Shown here one piece after another: positions 29,117 through 37,932 of a stretch of DNA of 64,000 nucleotides. Origin of the DNA: Aquisalimonas sp007126095. GTDB taxonomy: Bacteria > Pseudomonadota > Gammaproteobacteria > Nitrococcales > Aquisalimonadaceae. The translations under genes and the position numbers were made by a program. The DNA is taken from positions 620,001-684,000 of the forward strand of contig NZ_JBLWFT010000001.1 of the NCBI RefSeq assembly GCF_048323695.1, given 5' to 3'. Positions within the stretch are counted from its first letter, which is position 1; each line of letters opens with the position of its first letter. Under the pieces are notes generated by a model. It saw nothing but the letters and a program-made list of their open reading frames with translations. It was not told where the DNA came from and searched no databases.

Positions 29117-30828
29117 ATCTCCGGCCCCATGGAGAAGTGCAGGCGGAACGGGGTGCCCGGCTCGCTGATGCCCCAGGCCAGATCGAGCCGGATCTGGCCG
29201 ACCGGCGATGCCCAGCGAACGCCGAACCCGGCGCCTTCCCGGAAGTCCTCGTCGAAATCACTGAAGGCATTACCAACATCGTAGAACGTGGCGAGGGTCC
29301 AGCGATCGTAGAAGCGGTACCCGTACTCCACGCTGCCCACGAGCAGGTAGCGGCCGCCAATGAGTTCGCCGTCCTCGTTCCTTGGGGCCAGGGACTGATA
29401 CCGGTAACCGCGCACGGTCTGGTCGCCACCGGTGAAGAATCGCAGCGACGGGGGCGTCCGGCTGAAGCTCTCGGAAACGACGGCACCGGCATCGCCACGG
29501 GCGATCAGCCGGTGGCGTCCGTAGGTACGCAGCCATTTGCTCCCGAGCCTGACCCGGGACAGATGGATGTCGGAGCCCAGCTCCGGATGCGTGGCCTCCA
29601 CGGACGCAAACTGGCGATCACCCCAGGTGGGGTCCATTCCGCCGCGGCTGCGAGTGCGCGTCAGACTCATACCGGGCAGGGTAAGCGTGGTCTCGCCGCG
29701 CTCGCTGGCCTGCACGAATTTCTCCCGTTCCCAGCGCAGGAACAGTGTCTGTGTCCAGCCCCGGGTGAGTGTGCGCTGCCGCTGGATGGCCGCAGTCAGC
29801 TTCTCCGTTTCCGTATCCTCGATCTCTTCGCGCTGCCAGCCGCCCTGGAACTGGAGCCGATGATCGAGCGGCGGCGTCAGCGGGATGCTGTAGGTGCTGC
29901 TGATGGACTGCCGCACCTCCGATACCTCCGCTTCCGAGGACAGGCTGTGCCCATCCGCATTCACCCACGGCTTTCGCCAATTGAGCCTGATTCGCGGCCC
30001 GACGTCGGTGGCATAGCCCACACCAACGCCCACACGATTCGGCCGGTTCATACGCACGTCGGCACGCACGGGCACCCGCCGGTCTTCGCCGCGGTCCTGA
30101 TTGGTGCGCACGCGCACGTCACGGAAATAGTCGCTATTCAGCAGATTGCGGTTGAATGCCGCGATGCCGTCCGAGTGGTAGTAGTCGTCCCGGTCGAACG
30201 GCACCAGACGCTCCAACAGGTCATCCGAGAGCGCATTGTCGGAATATTCCACGTCGCCGAACCGGTACCTCTCGCCGGAGTGGTAGTGAATGATGATCTC
30301 GGCACGTTGATCGCGGATGCTTACGTTGATGCGTGACTGGAGAAACCGGCCGTCGAAGTACCCCCGGCTGAGCGACAGGTTTTCGATGCCCCGCTTGGTG
30401 GATTCGTACCGGCCATGGTGGAGCGTGTCGCCCTCGCGCACCGGCATGCGCTCCAGCAGACGCTGGAAGGCGTCATCCGACTCCGCATCGCCTTCGATGC
30501 GGACGTCTACCGAATCGATGATGATGGCCGGGCCCGGGTCCACATGCACCACGATCTTGCGGCCACCGTTGTCCCGCGGCGTCTCGACGCGCACGTCGCC
30601 TTCATAGTGTCCGAGCGCCTGCAGCGCCTCCGTGGCGCGCTGGTTTACCCGGCCGGCAAAGCGGCGCACCACCAGTGGATCGTTACTCGCCGGCTGCCCC
30701 ACGTGGTTGCGGACGTTGTCCCGCAGATCACCCTCTACCCCGTGAATCTCGACCGTTACTTCCGCCCAGGCAGGGAGGGCTAGGACACACAACAGCACCG
30801 CGATCAAGCATGCGCTGACGCGCGTCAT
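29113..30828 (-). CDS. tamA: Translocation and assembly module subunit TamA
   Basis: The 571-residue outer-membrane protein of the BamA/Omp85 superfamily carries a signal peptide (ACLIAVLLCVLALPAWAEV), three POTRA domains to about residue 240 and a 16-stranded barrel with the RGYRYQSLAPRN loop and a typical ending (GPEI, short). The ATG at 30828 gives a clean signal peptide; the upstream frame is rejected. It is immediately followed by tamB with a 4-base overlap, the standard tamAB pair. Confidence 0.95.
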   Translation of the reverse strand: MTRVSACLIAVLLCVLALPAWAEVTVEIHGVEGDLRDNVRNHVGQPASNDPLVVRRFAGRVNQRATEALQALGHYEGDVRVETPRDNGGRKIVVHVDPGPAIIIDSVDVRIEGDAESDDAFQRLLERMPVREGDTLHHGRYESTKRGIENLSLSRGYFDGRFLQSRINVSIRDQRAEIIIHYHSGERYRFGDVEYSDNALSDDLLERLVPFDRDDYYHSDGIAAFNRNLLNSDYFRDVRVRTNQDRGEDRRVPVRADVRMNRPNRVGVGVGYATDVGPRIRLNWRKPWVNADGHSLSSEAEVSEVRQSISSTYSIPLTPPLDHRLQFQGGWQREEIEDTETEKLTAAIQRQRTLTRGWTQTLFLRWEREKFVQASERGETTLTLPGMSLTRTRSRGGMDPTWGDRQFASVEATHPELGSDIHLSRVRLGSKWLRTYGRHRLIARGDAGAVVSESFSRTPPSLRFFTGGDQTVRGYRYQSLAPRNEDGELIGGRYLLVGSVEYGYRFYDRWTLATFYDVGNAFSDFDEDFREGAGFGVRWASPVGQIRLDLAWGISEPGTPFRLHFSMGPEI

Positions 30829-30874
30829 GCTTACCGACAGTCTCGTGGGTGGACTCTCCGCCATCCTGGGGTGC

Positions 30875-31864
30875 TCACAACTGCAGAGGTGGCTCATCGA
30901 GCAGTGCGGCCTGCTCACGCAGCGTCAGGATCTGCTCCTCCCAGTAACGCTCGCTGGCGAACCACGGAAACGCCGGAGGGAACGCAGGGTCATTCCAGCG
31001 CTTTGCCAGCCAGAACGAGAAATGGACCATGCGCAGCGTACGCAGCGCCTCCACGAGGTGGAGTTCGCGCGGGTCCAGGGTTGCGAAATCCTCGTAGCCC
31101 TCCAGAATCTCGTCCAGCTGACGGGTCATTTCGGCGCGATCCCCGGACAGGAGCATCCAGAGATCCTGAATGGCCGGCCCGTTCATGGCATCGTCGAGAT
31201 CGACGAAGTGGGGCCCGTCATCCGTCCACAGGATGTTCCCGGGGTGGCAGTCGCCGTGCAGCCGGATCCGGGCGTAGTCACCCGCCCGTTCGAACGCGGC
31301 ATCGACCCGCTCCAGCACGTCCGCCGCAAGGCTGGTATACGCAGACTCAAGACTAGGGGGCAACAGACCATGCCCGGTGATGTAGGCCACCGGGTCATGA
31401 CCCATGCGGGTGGTTGTCAGCGTCGGCCGCGCCTGGAAGGCATGCATGCCGCCGACCATGTGCAACCGCCCCATGAAGCGACCGATCCACCGCCGGGCCT
31501 CGAGGTTGTCGAGGTCCGGCAACCGGCCACCCTGCCTGGGAAACAGGGCAAACCGGAACCCCTGGTAGTAGTGCAGCGTCGTGCCGTTGAATGTCAGTGG
31601 TGCCACTACGGGAATCTCGCGTTCGTTCAGTTCGATGGTGAACGCATGCTCCTCGAGAATGGCGGCGTCGCTCCAGCGGCCCTCGCGGTAGAACTTCCCG
31701 ACCACGGGCTGCCCGTTCTCCAGACCGATCTGATAAACCCGGTTCTCGTAGCTGTTCAACGCCAGGAGGCGTCCGTCCGTTTCCAGACCAAGACTGTCCA
31801 CGGCATCGAGCACGACCTCCGGGCCCAGGTTCGCGTAGGGCGTTTCACTGGCGACTTGCTGCAT
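30875..31864 (-). CDS. srkA: Stress response kinase SrkA (YihE/RdoA)
   Basis: The 329-residue Ser/Thr kinase-like protein belongs to the aminoglycoside-phosphotransferase fold. The catalytic loop LHGDCHPGNILW and the metal-binding DLDDAMNGPA are clear, and SYENRVYQIG forms the nucleotide-binding part. In E. coli SrkA protects against MazF-linked stress death. Its length equals the E. coli protein (328). In enterobacteria it is next to dsbA; here the neighbour upstream is nagZ 85 bases away and tamA lies downstream. Confidence 0.93.
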   Translation of the reverse strand: MQQVASETPYANLGPEVVLDAVDSLGLETDGRLLALNSYENRVYQIGLENGQPVVGKFYREGRWSDAAILEEHAFTIELNEREIPVVAPLTFNGTTLHYYQGFRFALFPRQGGRLPDLDNLEARRWIGRFMGRLHMVGGMHAFQARPTLTTTRMGHDPVAYITGHGLLPPSLESAYTSLAADVLERVDAAFERAGDYARIRLHGDCHPGNILWTDDGPHFVDLDDAMNGPAIQDLWMLLSGDRAEMTRQLDEILEGYEDFATLDPRELHLVEALRTLRMVHFSFWLAKRWNDPAFPPAFPWFASERYWEEQILTLREQAALLDEPPLQL

Positions 31865-31949
31865 CCGATCCTTCCGACGTCAGGGTGGCAATGGACGTTA
31901 TGGCACTTTCCAGAGTTGAGACAGGCTTTGCGGCTGGGAGTGCCGTGTC

Positions 31950-32999
31950 CTATGCGCTGTCAGTGGCGCTGGCCGCGATGGCATCCACGACCCGCCGTGC
32001 CGCCCCCCATCGATCGGTGGCGTGCAGAGCTTCCAGGCTTTTGGCCGGAGTCGCGCCGGGCTGCAATGTCGACAGGCGTGCGAGCGTCTGGGGATCCACC
32101 TCCGCCCCGAGGCCGTCCAGCACCCCGGGGATGGCATCCAGCTCATTGCACAGCATGATCAGATCGCAGCCGGCATCCACGGCCGACTCCGCCCGCTCGG
32201 GATAGTCCCCGACGCTGGCAGCCCCCTCCATGCCGAGGTCATCGCCAACCACGACACCCTCGAACCCCAATTCCTGCCGCAAGATGTTCTGGATCCACTG
32301 ACGCGAGAAGCTCGCCGGCTGATTGTCCATGTCACTGTAGACCACGTGCGCCGTCATGATCGCATCCAGCCCGCGCCCGTCGACGAGGCGCTCGAACGGC
32401 ACCAGGTCTTCGCCGCGCAGGGCGAGCACCGGGCGATCGTCCACCGGCAGGTCCAGGTGGGAGTCCGCACTCACCCCGCCATGCCCCGGGAAATGCTTGC
32501 CGGTGGCCGCCATGCCGGCAGCACGCATGCCCGCGGTCCAGTTGAGGGCGAGCTCGGCCACAACATCCGGGTCGGAGTGCAGGGCACGATCACCGATGAC
32601 CGTGCTGAACTCCCGGTCGAGATCGAGTACCGGAGCGAAACTGAGATCAACCCCGGCAGTGCGCAGCTCGGCGGCCATGAGCCAGGCCATCTCCCGTGCC
32701 CACTCCAGCGCCGTCCCGGGATTCTGGTCGTAACGGGCCCCGATCAGTCGTGCTGGTGGTAGCACGGTGCAGGGCTCACGGAAGCGCTGTACCCTGCCAC
32801 CCTCCTGATCCACGGCAACAATCGGAGTGAATTGGCCCTGGCGATGAATATCGGCCGTCAAGGCGCAGAGTTGCTCCCAACTCTCGAAGTTGCGCGTAAA
32901 CAGGATCACCCCGACCACCCTTGGGTGCGCCAGCAGCTCACGCTCCGCGGCGGTCAGCTCAACACCGTGGACGCCGATCATCAAACCGCCCGGTGTCAT
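31950..32999 (-). CDS. nagZ: Beta-N-acetylhexosaminidase NagZ
   Basis: The 349-residue cytoplasmic GH3 enzyme removes GlcNAc from GlcNAc-anhMurNAc-peptides in peptidoglycan recycling. The catalytic loop KHFPGHGGVSADSHLDLP with its His-Asp dyad and the nucleophile region VVGDDLGMEGA are present, as is VDQEGGRVQR. The start at 32999 lies 1 base after the stop of the YkuD-domain gene; the longer frame upstream is rejected. It completes a three-gene operon with the CYTH and YkuD genes. Confidence 0.95.
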   Translation of the reverse strand: MTPGGLMIGVHGVELTAAERELLAHPRVVGVILFTRNFESWEQLCALTADIHRQGQFTPIVAVDQEGGRVQRFREPCTVLPPARLIGARYDQNPGTALEWAREMAWLMAAELRTAGVDLSFAPVLDLDREFSTVIGDRALHSDPDVVAELALNWTAGMRAAGMAATGKHFPGHGGVSADSHLDLPVDDRPVLALRGEDLVPFERLVDGRGLDAIMTAHVVYSDMDNQPASFSRQWIQNILRQELGFEGVVVGDDLGMEGAASVGDYPERAESAVDAGCDLIMLCNELDAIPGVLDGLGAEVDPQTLARLSTLQPGATPAKSLEALHATDRWGAARRVVDAIAASATDSA

Positions 33000-33000
33000 G

Positions 33001-33555
33001 TCACCTCCCGGATGCCGTAGTGGGAAAAAGGCCGGGGTCCGGCGCGTCAGGCACATCCTCTGCCGTACCGAGCCACACCGGGGCGCCGGCAGGAACAGCA
33101 TCAAAAAGATCAAGCATGTCACTGTTTTTCATGCGAATACACCCCCTGGAGCCCGGCGCCCCCAGGGTGACTGCATCCGGCGTGCCGTGGAAGTAGATAT
33201 AACGGCGCATGGTGTCCACGCGGCCGAACCGGTTACGACCCGGCTCCCGCCCGCAAAGCCAGAGGATCCGCGTCAGAATCCAGTCCCGGCCGGGTTGGGA
33301 CGCATACAGGGATGGGGTGCAGACCTCTCCCGTCCAGCGGCGCCCGCGGAACACGCCACCCTCGGGCACGCCGTCGCCGATCCGTGCCCGTATCACGTGC
33401 CAGCCCCGTGGCGTACGGAAAGAGCCGTCCTCCTCTCCTGCGCCGTTCAGGGCGGTGGAGACCGGGTAACGTCTCTGGATCTCCTCTCCCTCCAGCAGTT
33501 CGGCCTCCTGCCGGTCCAGATGGACACGCATCCAGCGCCGCGCCGGTGCCGTCAT
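33001..33555 (-). CDS. YkuD-domain protein without a signal peptide (probable L,D-carboxypeptidase)
   Basis: The 184-residue protein has the L,D-transpeptidase catalytic site: His123 in HGTP and Cys139 in SRGCIRM. It has no signal peptide or membrane segment from the ATG at 33555, whereas classic L,D-transpeptidases are periplasmic. Signal-less YkuD enzymes (ElsL in Acinetobacter, LdcV in Vibrio) are cytoplasmic L,D-carboxypeptidases that trim tetrapeptides during recycling. Direct linkage to nagZ (1 base apart) supports that role by inference. The start overlaps the CYTH stop by ATGA. Confidence 0.8.
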   Translation of the reverse strand: MTAPARRWMRVHLDRQEAELLEGEEIQRRYPVSTALNGAGEEDGSFRTPRGWHVIRARIGDGVPEGGVFRGRRWTGEVCTPSLYASQPGRDWILTRILWLCGREPGRNRFGRVDTMRRYIYFHGTPDAVTLGAPGSRGCIRMKNSDMLDLFDAVPAGAPVWLGTAEDVPDAPDPGLFPTTASGR

Positions 33556-34022
33556 GACCACTCCCGGTAAGGGTGGCGGACGAGACTCACATTGTAGTAT
33601 CGAGGATCGTCGGACACTTCGTCTCCAAGCCAGGCGGGGCGTTCGAACGGTTCATCCTCGTGGCCGAGCTCGATTTCCGCAACAACGAGCCCGGCATTAT
33701 CACCGAAGAACTCGTCGATTTCCCAGAGATGGCTGCCGTGGTGCACGAAGTGTCGGGTTTTCTCGATCAGGGGCCCGTTACACAGGGTGTCGAGCATCTC
33801 CCGCGCTTCATCCAGCGGAATAGTGTACTCGTACTCCTGGCGCTGGATGCCGAGCGTGGCGCCCTTGATGTTCAGCCACGCCTGATCGTCACTCGCGCGC
33901 ACACGCACGGAGGCCCGTTCCGTCCCCGCCAGGTAGCCCTGGCGGACCACCAGGGAGGCGTGCGCCTCCGCCCGCCACTGTTCGCCTTGAATCAGAAACT
34001 TGCGCTCGATTTCCGCCGCCAC
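33552..34022 (-). CDS. CYTH-domain protein
   Basis: The 156-residue single-domain protein begins with EIERKFLI, the ExExK motif that binds the triphosphate in the CYTH/TTM tunnel fold, and keeps the basic and acidic strands RASVRVRASD, LNIKGA, RQEYEYTIPL and AEIELGHEDE. Members are class IV adenylate cyclases, thiamine triphosphatases or inorganic triphosphatases. The exact substrate cannot be read here. Initiation is at GTG 34022. It is the first gene of the CYTH-YkuD-nagZ operon. Confidence 0.88.
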   Translation of the reverse strand: MAAEIERKFLIQGEQWRAEAHASLVVRQGYLAGTERASVRVRASDDQAWLNIKGATLGIQRQEYEYTIPLDEAREMLDTLCNGPLIEKTRHFVHHGSHLWEIDEFFGDNAGLVVAEIELGHEDEPFERPAWLGDEVSDDPRYYNVSLVRHPYREWS

Positions 34023-34142
34023 GCCGATCCTCCCGTGTTTGCTTGCAGCGCCAGGGTACTCCCCTGTTCACAGCCGCATGGTAACGTATCCGCCACGCTC
34101 AACGACGCGCGAGGCTCGCAGACCAAACGAGGAGACAGGTGC

Positions 34143-34589
34143 ATGACCGCCGAAGAACTTCAGGCCTTGCTACACGACCAGATTCCCATCAGTGCCGCCA
34201 TGGGCATTCGCGTTGTATCCCTGGATCCGCAGGCCATTATGCTGACCGCCCCCCTGGCCGCCAATCACAACCACGCCAACACCCAGTTCGCCGGCAGTCA
34301 GCACGCCCTGGCAAGCCTCGCTGGCTGGGCACTGCTCAGGGTTTGGGCGGAAACGGCGCAGTGGGAAGCGGAGCTGGTCCTGGGCAAGGCGGAAATCCGC
34401 TACCTGCGCCCGGCGGCAGGTGACATGGCCGTGCAGGCACAGCTCACGGACGGGCAGCTCCAAGAACTGGACGCGGCGCGGCTGGATAACGGCACCGCGC
34501 GTCTGCAGCTGGGCATGGAAATCCGCACGGAGGACGGCGTTTGTGCCCGTTTCGAGGGGCAGTATGTTGCGCGGGGCAAGCGTCCCTGA
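34143..34589 (+). CDS. YiiD C-terminal-type thioesterase
   Basis: The 148-residue protein is a hot-dog-fold putative thioesterase of the YiiD C-terminal domain family (PF09500); the recognisable stretch is NHNHANTQFAGSQHALASLAGWALL. E. coli YiiD also has an N-terminal GNAT domain, absent here. The ATG at 34143 follows GAGACAGG; a much longer upstream open frame is antisense to the CYTH gene and is rejected. It is divergent from the CYTH-nagZ operon and 87 bases before gpmA. Confidence 0.8.
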   Translation: MTAEELQALLHDQIPISAAMGIRVVSLDPQAIMLTAPLAANHNHANTQFAGSQHALASLAGWALLRVWAETAQWEAELVLGKAEIRYLRPAAGDMAVQAQLTDGQLQELDAARLDNGTARLQLGMEIRTEDGVCARFEGQYVARGKRP

Positions 34590-34676
34590 CACGCCCCGAA
34601 CAGCGGGCGGCGGTCACACAGTCACCGGTAAAGGCTGCTAGAATCCCGGGTTTTTGGCAACGCAGAGGACTGCTCA

Positions 34677-35387
34677 ATGAAACGTCTGGTGATGCTCCGG
34701 CATGGACAGAGCGTATGGAATCTGGAGAACCGGTTCACGGGCTGGTACGACGTGGACCTCAGCGACCAGGGCCGCGATGAGGCCCGCGCCGCAGGCGAGC
34801 TGCTGCGTGCCCACGGGTACCGCTTTGACATCGCGTACACCTCCGTGCTGAAACGGGCCATCCGCACGCTCTGGATCGCGCTGGACGAGCTGGACGCCAT
34901 GTGGATCCCCGTTATCAAGGACTGGCGCCTGAACGAGCGGCATTACGGTGCGCTGACCGGCCTCAACAAGGCGGAGACCGCCGAGAAGTACGGCGACGAG
35001 CAGGTGCACGTCTGGCGCAGAAGCTATGCCACCCCGCCCCCCGCCCTGAGCGATGACGACGAGCGCCATCCGCGCTTCGATCCCCGCTATGCAGGGCTGC
35101 CCGCTGATCGGCTGCCGGCGACAGAGTCCCTGGAAACCACCCTGCAGCGGGTGCTGCCCTACTGGGAATCGGATATCGCGCCGACATTGCGCAACAGCGG
35201 CACCGTGCTGATCGCCGCCCACGGAAACAGTCTGCGCGCGCTGATCAAGCACCTGCAGGGCATCAGCGACGAGGAGATCACCGGCGTCGAAGTGCCCACC
35301 GGTCAGCCACTGGTCTTCGAGCTGGACGACCAGCTCCAGGTGCAGGACGAGTACTATCTGCGTGACCGGGCCGTTCCCGGCGCGTAA
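34677..35387 (+). CDS. gpmA: 2,3-bisphosphoglycerate-dependent phosphoglycerate mutase
   Basis: The 236-residue enzyme interconverts 3- and 2-phosphoglycerate in glycolysis. The catalytic His is in LRHGQSVWNLENRFTGW and the second His in LIAAHGNSLRALIKHL; LNERHYGALTGLNK is also family-specific. A little shorter than E. coli GpmA (250) at the C-terminus. A TAGAAT element (34639-34644) may be its -10, but no good -35 is seen. It is followed by the SDR gene 26 bases on, possibly an operon. Confidence 0.95.
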   Translation: MKRLVMLRHGQSVWNLENRFTGWYDVDLSDQGRDEARAAGELLRAHGYRFDIAYTSVLKRAIRTLWIALDELDAMWIPVIKDWRLNERHYGALTGLNKAETAEKYGDEQVHVWRRSYATPPPALSDDDERHPRFDPRYAGLPADRLPATESLETTLQRVLPYWESDIAPTLRNSGTVLIAAHGNSLRALIKHLQGISDEEITGVEVPTGQPLVFELDDQLQVQDEYYLRDRAVPGA

Positions 35388-35413
35388 CGAGACGCCAGGA
35401 GGGGATGCGCGCA

Positions 35414-36139
35414 ATGAGCGACAACCAGCCCGTTACCGTCATCACCGGGGCTAATCGTGGACTAGGCTTCGAGACCGCCCGGCAGCTCGGGCGGCTCGGC
35501 CACACGGTTGTGCTGACCAGCCGCGACGGTATCAAGGGCAAGGCCGCCGTGGACAAGCTCCAGAGCGAAGGGCTCACGGTGGTCTACCATCCCCTCGACG
35601 TGGAACGGGAAGAGAGCCGGCTGCGGCTGCTCCGGTTTCTCGACGAGCGTTACCAGCGACTGGATGTGCTCATCAACAACGCCGGCGTCATGCCTGACGG
35701 CCCCACCGATGCGCCGGGCGCCACCAGCGTCTTCGACACCGAGATTGCGCAGGTGCGCCAGAGCATGGAAACCAACCTGTATGGGCCGTTACGCCTGTGT
35801 CAGCTGGCCGTGCCGCTCATGCGCCGGCACGACTACGGCCGTATCGTGAACGTCTCCACTGGCCTGGCGCAGATCTCCGAAATGAAAGGCGAGTTTACTG
35901 CCTACCGGCTGGCAAAGACTGCCCTGAACGCCCTCACCCGCATCGTTGCGGCAGAGGTGCGTAACGAGAACATCCTGTGCAATGCGGCGAGCCCGGGCTG
36001 GGTCAAGACGCGCATGGGTGGCCCCAACGCCCCCCGCTCGGCTGCGGAAGGCGTGCGGGGCATCGTCTGGCTGGCCACCGTGAGCGACGACGGCCCCAGG
36101 GGTGGCTTCTACCAGGACCGGATGGCCATTCCCTGGTAA
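35414..36139 (+). CDS. Short-chain dehydrogenase/reductase
   Basis: The 241-residue classical SDR has the NAD(P)-binding TGANRGLGFETA, the NNAGVM motif and the catalytic YRLAK with an upstream serine (NVSTG). It resembles carbonyl-reductase-like SDRs. The ATG at 35414 stands at proper distance from AGGAGGGG, whereas the ATG at 35405 is too close to it. The substrate is unknown. It lies between gpmA and the DUF1499 gene on the same strand. Confidence 0.88.
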   Translation: MSDNQPVTVITGANRGLGFETARQLGRLGHTVVLTSRDGIKGKAAVDKLQSEGLTVVYHPLDVEREESRLRLLRFLDERYQRLDVLINNAGVMPDGPTDAPGATSVFDTEIAQVRQSMETNLYGPLRLCQLAVPLMRRHDYGRIVNVSTGLAQISEMKGEFTAYRLAKTALNALTRIVAAEVRNENILCNAASPGWVKTRMGGPNAPRSAAEGVRGIVWLATVSDDGPRGGFYQDRMAIPW

Positions 36140-36166
36140 TCCGCCAGCGCTGGCCGGGAGCCCGCC

Positions 36167-36673
36167 ATGAACGCATTGAACGCAGCCGTTCGATTCCTCT
36201 TGCTGGTGCTGATCCTGGCTGTGTTGACCGGTATCGGCACCATACTCAAGAACCGCCCGCCGCTGATGGATGAACCCGGCCCGTTCGCACGTGCCGGCAT
36301 CTACCTCACCACCAACAGTGTCGAGACGCGCAGCAACGCCATCCGCCCGGAACTGCGCCCGCGCATCTACGACGCCTCGCCGGCGGACGCCTGGGAGGCG
36401 GCCCAGGCGGTCATGGAGGATCTGGGCTGGGATGTCATCCACGTGAGCGAGGAGAACCACTCCATCCAGGCCGTGGCCATCACCCCGCTGCTGCGCATGC
36501 AGGATGACGTATACGTCCGGCTTCACCCAGTGGATTCGGATTTCAGCACCCTTTATTTCCACAGCCGCTCACGACTCGGACGCGCCGATTTCGCGGCCAA
36601 CACCCGCCACTTCCTGAATTTCCGCAACGGGCTGGAACGGCGGCTGCTTGAGGCGCGACTCAGCGAACGGTAA
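36167..36673 (+). CDS. DUF1499 family membrane-anchored protein
   Basis: The 168-residue protein has an N-terminal membrane segment (about 8-27, FLLLVLILAVLTGIGTIL) and a DUF1499 domain, recognised by LTTNSVETRSNAI, DDVYVRLHP and the ending VDSDFSTLYFHSRSRLGRADFAANTRH. Function is unknown. It ends in a 14-base tail-to-tail overlap with the lipoprotein gene on the other strand. Confidence 0.8.
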   Translation: MNALNAAVRFLLLVLILAVLTGIGTILKNRPPLMDEPGPFARAGIYLTTNSVETRSNAIRPELRPRIYDASPADAWEAAQAVMEDLGWDVIHVSEENHSIQAVAITPLLRMQDDVYVRLHPVDSDFSTLYFHSRSRLGRADFAANTRHFLNFRNGLERRLLEARLSER

Positions 36674-37919
36674 CGGTGCGCACCACGAGGCCGCCGGGCT
36701 CGATGGTCACCGCTCCCGGTTGCACGGCCTCGTCCCTGCCGCCGCGCCGGCTGATGCGGAACTCCGGCTCGTACTCGCCGGCGGGCAGATCGAGCCGTGC
36801 CATCCAGAGGCTGTCGGGCAGCGTTCGCCACAGGCGCGTGTCCGCCTGCTCGAAAAGAAACCCGACAAGATTCACGAGCACACCCAGGCCCGCATGCTCG
36901 TCGCGGGCCTGGGCCGAGACCTGGTGGCGCACCACGTTGCGGCTGAGCGCCCGCGCCGTGAGCAGGGGGATGCGGGCATCAAGCCAGCGGTCCACCGAGG
37001 CGTGCACGGATTCCACCCGCTCGCCGTCCGCCTGCCTGTCGTCCGCGGTGATGCGCAAAGCCGTGGTGGGATCCCCCTGGCGGCGAACGGAGGGCAGTGA
37101 AATGCGGTAGAGCTGGCCGGTGCGCGGGTCCTGAGTGGCAACCGTTCCCTCGACCAGACGCGGCCCAAGGCCACTCTGCACGATCAGCAGCAGCCGCCCG
37201 GTATCGGGCGCAACGGGCCGCCACGAGGTGATGCCAAAGGTTTCCGCCCAGCGGTCGCGCTCGTCGGGCAGGCCGAGGGCATCAAGCAGCCGCAGCAGGC
37301 TCACCTGCAGGTCCCGCGGGACGGGCTGGTTCAGCGCCTGGTAGCGCTGGGCTGCCCGGCGGTAGGCAATCAACGCATCGCTGCGATCCCCGCTGCCTTC
37401 AAAGACGATGCCACTGAGATAGCGGGCAAAGGCGTCACCGCCATGAGGTGCGGCGCCGTCCACGGGGTCGACCCGGCGGAGGCCCAGATCCACCTGCAGC
37501 GCTTCCACCCTGGCGGCCTGCACATCGCCCAGTTCCAGAAAATTCAGCATCTGCATCACGTGCAGCAGCAGACGCTCGTGGACGCTGGCCTGGTAGGTAT
37601 CGGCGGTCTCCGCCACCGCCCAGTCGGTTACCGTCTCGCTGAGGCTGATCGGCTCGAGCTGACCCAGAAGGGTCTTTGCCTGCTCGAACTCATCGACGCT
37701 GCCTTGCAGATCGCCGTCGAAGCGCAGCAGCATGCCCCGCTCCAGCCGGTACAGCGCCTGGTTCCGGCGGCTGTCGAGTCGCTCGGCGGCTTCCAGCGCG
37801 CCGGCGGTATCGTTGGCCCGGAGACGGTCCTCGATCCGGTCCTGGGGCTGGGACACGGCACATGCCGCCAGCCCGAGCACGGGCAGCAGGAGCAGCACGC
37901 TGAGCAGCCGGCCACCCAT
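36660..37919 (-). CDS. Lipoprotein resembling COG3014, partner of an LpoB-like protein
   Basis: The 419-residue protein has a lipoprotein signal peptide with lipobox LAAC (Cys20). The region to about residue 220 is helical and TPR-like (RRNQALYRLERGM, ALIAYRRAAQRYQALNQP), followed by a beta-rich C-terminal domain. It resembles COG3014, which is regularly found next to LpoB-like lipoproteins. It starts 13 bases after the LpoB-like gene, so it is a two-gene operon. Function is unknown; a role in envelope synthesis is inferred from context. Confidence 0.75.
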   Translation of the reverse strand: MGGRLLSVLLLLPVLGLAACAVSQPQDRIEDRLRANDTAGALEAAERLDSRRNQALYRLERGMLLRFDGDLQGSVDEFEQAKTLLGQLEPISLSETVTDWAVAETADTYQASVHERLLLHVMQMLNFLELGDVQAARVEALQVDLGLRRVDPVDGAAPHGGDAFARYLSGIVFEGSGDRSDALIAYRRAAQRYQALNQPVPRDLQVSLLRLLDALGLPDERDRWAETFGITSWRPVAPDTGRLLLIVQSGLGPRLVEGTVATQDPRTGQLYRISLPSVRRQGDPTTALRITADDRQADGERVESVHASVDRWLDARIPLLTARALSRNVVRHQVSAQARDEHAGLGVLVNLVGFLFEQADTRLWRTLPDSLWMARLDLPAGEYEPEFRISRRGGRDEAVQPGAVTIEPGGLVVRTVTVR

Positions 37920-37932
37920 CCCGGGCGGCCCG

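Noticed and set aside
33573..34142. Upstream extension of the YiiD-type thioesterase frame
   Set aside because: It lies antisense to the CYTH gene; the family start at 34143 has a good ribosome site.
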